Assembly: GCA_022749755.1 (NCBI GenBank)
Contig: CM040446.1
Coordinates: 6,068,966-6,132,965 of the forward strand
Source of the DNA: Azadirachta indica
Lineage: Eukaryota > Streptophyta > Magnoliopsida > Sapindales > Meliaceae
DNA: 64,000 nucleotides
Direction: 5' to 3'
In this document: piece after piece, positions 60,274 to 64,000 of the stretch
How the letters are laid out: each line of letters starts with the position of its first letter
How positions within the stretch are numbered: the first letter of the stretch is position 1
Made by a program: the position numbers and the translations under genes
Notes under the pieces: model-generated
Told to the model about the DNA's origin: nothing
Databases searched by the model: none
What the model saw: the letters and a program-made list of their open reading frames with translations, nothing else

Positions 60274-60719
60274 TTGGATGATTTAAATATAGATCTCAAG
60301 CACATTAATTAAACAAAATTACATGCAATGAAGTAGTTTTTGTTTTAGAGAAATTGAATTGTGTGTTGATTTCCTCACGATGCTCATTGCTAGTGATGTT
60401 ATTTTGTGCCTATACATGTTTAAGTTTTTATGCATTTCAATTATTTCACAGAATGTAAGTTTATGTGCTTTTATCCTTTGTGTTTGGTGATTTAGTTTAT
60501 TAGATTTGTTTGAAGTTTACTTGACAGTTGCTTGCATATGTGATTTGCTTAAATTCTCTTTTGTACGTTTGTTCCTATGGCATAGCAAGAAAGTATAAAT
60601 GATTATTACTATTTGTCTTATATAGCCCAAAAATTAAAAGAAGTTATATATTATTATTCTATGATATATTATTTAGTTCAACTGTAATATTGAAAGCAAT
60701 TAATATTTCATTGATTACG

Positions 60720-61020
60720 GTTTTAAAGGGGGCTTGCCAAACATAAACGAGCAAGTAATTTTGGTCATGGTTCTTCTTCCAATAGTACAAGTCTATATGG
60801 TGAGTTAGAATTTAGTTGAGTTGCAAGATCCAAAATATGAGCTGCAGGATACAAAATAAGAATTACAAGATACAAAATCTCGTGTACAATCTACTGAAAA
60901 TAAGTTACAAACTGGTGAAAATGAATGGAAGGATATTAAATCCATTTTGGGGGGCATCCTTACCACATCCATTTGCATCTCAATTGTATTAATAATTTTT
61001 TTAATAAAAGGATTTGTGAT
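60720..61020 (+). pseudogene. Transposon-encoded coiled-coil fragment
   Basis: Reads GLPNINEQVI, then VELQDPKYELQDTK, ELQDTKSRVQSTENKLQTGE and NEWKDIKSILGGILTTSI, a heptad-like repeat typical of the C-terminal end of CACTA-encoded proteins. It lies just before the CACTA subterminal repeats. There is at least one stop, and no conserved catalytic domain is visible. Confidence 0.45.
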
Positions 61021-61199
61021 AATATTTCGACTATTAACTTGTTAACTAATAAATTTGTCTTTTTTATTATTTATTTAATTTTTGTGTTTATCATTAATTT
61101 ATTTATTGTTATTATAATTTGATAAATTAAATTTACAAAAATAAAATTCTATTACTAATTTGTAGCAAGAAATAATAAATAAAACAATACGGGCTAATG

Positions 61200-61691
61200 A
61201 AATTATGGGTCAAAGAGGATTTCGTGACAACATAATTGGTAGCACATGAAATTTTAGCGATGACATGGTTTTGTAGGCTCAATTACGTTTTAGCAACGAC
61301 ATTATGTTGTCACATATCACATTTTTGGTGACGACATAAAGTTGTCGTCAATTCAGTTTTGGCGATGACAACATATCATGGACAATAAGTTTTTTGGCAA
61401 TGACTTAGCGATGACAACGCAATGTCGGCAATACAAATTTTTGGTAACAACACAATTTTTTTGCAACAACTTTTTGCAACAACCACTGTTGTCGCTAAAA
61501 CATATTTTAGTGATGACATAGCTATCATCGCTAAAGGTTTTGGCAGCAACAACTAAGTGTTGTCGCTAAAACCTTTAGCGACCTTTTGGCAACAACTACA
61601 ATTTCATTGGTAAGGGCTTTGACAACGATTTTGTACACTTTTAGCAATGACTTTTGTTGTCGCTAAAAATTTTTTTTTTTTTTTGGTAATG
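61200..61691 (+). repeat. CACTA-type subterminal repeats and right terminus
   Basis: At least a dozen direct and inverted copies of a word like TTTTAGCGATGACA / TGTTGTCGCTAAAA fill the segment (for example TGTTGTCGCTAAAACC at 61,558). It ends GTTGTCGCTAAAAATTTTTT...GGTAATG at 61,691. Dense GCGACGACA-type subterminal repeats and a T-run before the terminus are characteristic of plant CACTA (En/Spm) elements. Confidence 0.75.
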
Positions 61692-62205
61692 CAAAAGTGC
61701 ATATTACAAACTTCTTAGAGATTGGTGATACTTTCTTGATATAACCATATATCAGATAATGTTATCAAGTTAAGGCTTTTTTCATTCTCATTAAGGGATA
61801 AGATAAAGAGTTAGTTGAGTTCACTTCTCAAACAATCATCATTACTTGGATGATTTGGCTCTGAAATTTTTGGCAAAGATTTTCTCTCTAGCAAAGATAG
61901 TAAAATTAAGCAATGACATCACTACCTTTTTCCAACATAAAAAGGAGTCATTAGATGAAACTTGGGAAAGGTATAAGAACATGATGAGAAGATGCCTATA
62001 CCATTACTTACCTAAATGGCTTTAAGTTCAAACATTTTACAATGGTTTGGGAGATTCAACAAGAATACTTATAGATGCAGCAGTAGGAGGTGCATTAATG
62101 GGGAAAACTATTGATGAGACTTATAATTTGTTAAAGGAGATAGCTATCAACAAAAGGCTTAACATTAAATAAAGTCTTAGGAGTTTACAAAGTAGAGAAC
62201 CTTAA
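61692..62205 (+). pseudogene. Athila-type gag of element B, central piece
   Basis: Resumes KVHITNFLEIGDTF at the break, then in pieces FLAKIFSLAKIVKLSNDITT, FFQHKKESLDETWERYKNMM, VQTFYNGLGDSTRILIDAAV, GGALMGKTIDETYNLLKE and GVYKVENL. These follow the same order as element A gag. The reading then passes directly into LTR sequence at 62,211, so protease, RT, integrase and the left half of the 3' LTR are deleted. Confidence 0.8.
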
Positions 62206-62210
62206 GACAA

Positions 62211-62909
62211 AGAATAGATGTATGAAGTTTAAAGATGGAAGCTCTCTAATTCTAGTTTTATCTCTCTCCTTATTTTATTTCATCTTAAATTAAACAATTT
62301 TTGTGTTTATTAAAATTATATATTTAATTGTTGAATTTTTTTATAATTAAACTTGAACTCTAATCCATATGTAGCTAGACTTATTTTATAAGTCAATGAT
62401 TTGATCTATTAGAAACATCCATTTTCTAATTATGTTATTTATGATTTAATACGTAATATTAAGTATTTATTATAATTTTTAATGCCTTTAAATATTTGGC
62501 CAATATTTTAAGTGAACTATGGAATGATATTAACTCTCTTGAAAATTTTAAATTAAGTACATAGACATGCTTTTATATAAGCTGAAATAATAAGTAATAT
62601 AAACTAAAAATTCTAGTAAACTTAGGAATTCTTAATAAATTAGGAAAAAACTAATAATACTTAAATTAGAACAATACTTAATAACACTAAACCTAATAAA
62701 ACAAATAAGTCCAATTTTAATTCTAACATAGTTAATTTTTGTCTATTTTAATTTCTCACTTAAAAATAGAAAATTAATTTCTTCAGATAAATTCATAAAT
62801 TTATCACTTTCGTTATTTATTAGATTAACACTCCTCATAGTAACGATACTTCACTTATTGCTATATTATTTATGTGCGATAACGTGCATTTGCATTAGTA
62901 AATAATACA
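62211..62909 (+). mobile_element. Athila-type element B, partial 3' LTR
   Basis: Matches 56,320-57,161 (AGATGTATGAAG, TATTTCATCTTAAATT, ATAACGTGCATTTGCATTAG) and ends AATAATACA at the same place as the 5' LTR. The left half is missing. Confidence 0.75.
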
Positions 62910-62911
62910 CA

Positions 62912-64000
62912 CACTACTAAAAAAAAATCATTTTTGACAGAGGGGGTTTGTGATAGAAATAACTTCTATCATAATGATCTGATATCATTCTATCAAAAGC
63001 CTACTCACTAAAGTTGGGATTCGTTTTTAGAAACTTCTTGACAAAAAAATGTTAACAATTTATGATATATTGCTAGTGACAAAAAGATTTAAAAAAAAAA
63101 AATTAACATTCAAATGGTGTTGTTTGATAAATTTTAATGATTACAAGTAAAACAAACGATGTCGCGATATTTAAGTCACTATGTAGAGAGTAATCGTTGT
63201 CTTTTGGCTTCCTTTTTTTTTTTTTTTGATTGGCCAACCACAATGCCGTTTGTCTCTACTCATACAAAACCCAAAAATTAGCCAAATTTTTTCTTTTGCA
63301 CAAATATTTTTCCAACTGGCACTTGTATTGAGCCGAAGAGCTTTGCCGTCCAATCTTCGCTTTTGCCATTGAATTCACACCTTCATCATTGAATTTTCAG
63401 CTTCAATCTTTTCATTGATTTATTTTGATGATCAATTTTCCTTCTTCTTCTTTTCATTCTCTTTTTCACAAATCAAAAACCCAAAATTTTCTTTTTTTCT
63501 CGATTTCTCACTTGATTGATATATATTACCAACGCAAACAAGGTAACACACCAGAAAGAGGGTTTTTATGAACTCTCATAGGCTTTTAGCTTACATCTCC
63601 ACTGAATCTTTACTTTGGATTCTATAAGTTTCATTATACTCATTTATTGTTTAGCTCGAATTATTTTGTGCATTTGTTTGTTCTCTTCCCTTCTTCTCGT
63701 TAACCAAATGGTAATATGGGCTCACGCAATTGATTTTTTAACTTCCTTAATCTGCAAATTGAAGTATCATAGTCTTATTTTTGTTCTTTTTTCTAATTTT
63801 GTTAGAATTTTGGGTGTTATGCATTTGAACTGGAACGATTGTATTGGTATTTTGTTATTGATGCGTGAAATTTAACATACATTCTTATGTACTTAAAATG
63901 TTCGATTAAATGTGTGTGTGAGAGTTATGAGGTACTCTTAAGTTCTTGATACCGAAAAATGGGAGTTTGTGTGAGGGAATTAGGTGTTCAATTAAATAGT
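62912..64000 (+). mobile_element. CACTA transposon, left end (runs off the window)
   Basis: Starts CACTACTAAAAAAAAATC, the canonical CACTA terminus. Short direct and inverted subterminal words follow (GATAGAAATAACTTCTATC, ATGATCTGATATCAT, TTCTATCAAAAGCC). Further in (63,200-63,560) is a leader-like CT-rich region. No transposase domain is reached before the window ends. It begins 2 bp after the end of the element B LTR. Confidence 0.7.

Larger units (their letters stand above)
57556..61691. mobile_element. DNA-transposon block nested in element B gag
   Basis: About 4.1 kb separates two gag pieces that are adjacent in element A. The right end has CACTA-type subterminal repeats and GGTAATG, close to the canonical GTAGTG terminus. 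The left end (CCTCATAATAATCAT) is not a CACTA start, so that end is deleted or rearranged. Inside are a Mutator-like element (58,004-59,639) and a piece of transposon coding sequence near 60,720-61,020. 57,560-57,990 and 59,650-60,700 are otherwise AT-rich without a gene; 59,650-59,760 is a pyrimidine-rich leader-like stretch. Confidence 0.6.

Noticed and set aside
63615..63875. 86-codon ORF with hydrophobic stretches
   Set aside because: Inside the left part of a CACTA element, T-rich, no motif; cannot be told from chance.
1..64000. CRISPR arrays, operons, ribosome-binding sites, tRNA or rRNA genes
   Set aside because: None seen; the repeats present are segmental duplications and transposons in plant nuclear DNA.

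Overview
This is nuclear DNA from a plant, most likely a eudicot. It is very AT-rich, carries no bacterial operon signals, and contains plant-type LTR retrotransposons (Ty1-copia; Ty3-gypsy Athila and Tat types), LINE fragments, CACTA and Mutator-like DNA transposons, and a cysteine-rich secreted gene family of the ECA1/prolamin-like (DUF1278, egg-cell EC1-related) class. I cannot name the species.

Positions 1-32,200 hold four head-to-tail copies of one segment, starting at about 1 (cut by the window edge), 5,674, 14,230 and 21,690. Each carries one copy of a gene for a small secreted protein with two tandem prolamin-like domains (C-x9-C-x19/20-CC-x9-C-x18-C in each). Only copy 4 (29,513-30,127, 204 aa) is intact. 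Copy 1 has a 4-nt insertion between the domains. Copy 2 has a 1-nt deletion just after the signal peptide. Copy 3 has lost about 850 bp covering promoter, start codon and most of domain 1. All units carry an old LTR-like remnant upstream of the gene. Units 2-4 carry a minus-strand LINE fragment downstream, itself split in units 2 and 3 by an Athila-like LTR remnant and an AT-rich inverted-repeat element. Unit 1 is joined to unit 2 through a decayed minus-strand copia fragment. Unit 4 was hit by a 4.1-kb Ty1-copia element with both LTRs, a recognisable primer site and a near-perfect 5-bp target duplication.

Positions 31,530-33,530 are an AT-rich cluster of inverted repeats ending in a LINE 3' tail. 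A truncated Athila-type gypsy element follows (33,669-38,730: LTR, gag, protease, RT). Its RT is interrupted by a short mitochondrial nad5-like fragment. Next comes a decayed ORF region resembling a plant mobile domain protein (39,290-41,320).

Positions 43,267-54,152 are one full-length but dead Tat-type Ty3-gypsy element (two LTRs, gag, protease, RT, two RNase H domains, integrase, spacer repeats, antisense ORF). A second Athila-type element (about 55,870-62,909) is split within gag by about 4.1 kb of DNA-transposon sequence. That insert contains a Mutator-like element with long inverted termini and a 10-bp target duplication, and it ends in CACTA-type subterminal repeats. A second CACTA element starts at 62,912 and runs off the right edge.

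The window therefore has one probably functional gene, three dead relatives, and nested transposons. I found no rRNA, tRNA, CRISPR or prokaryotic features.
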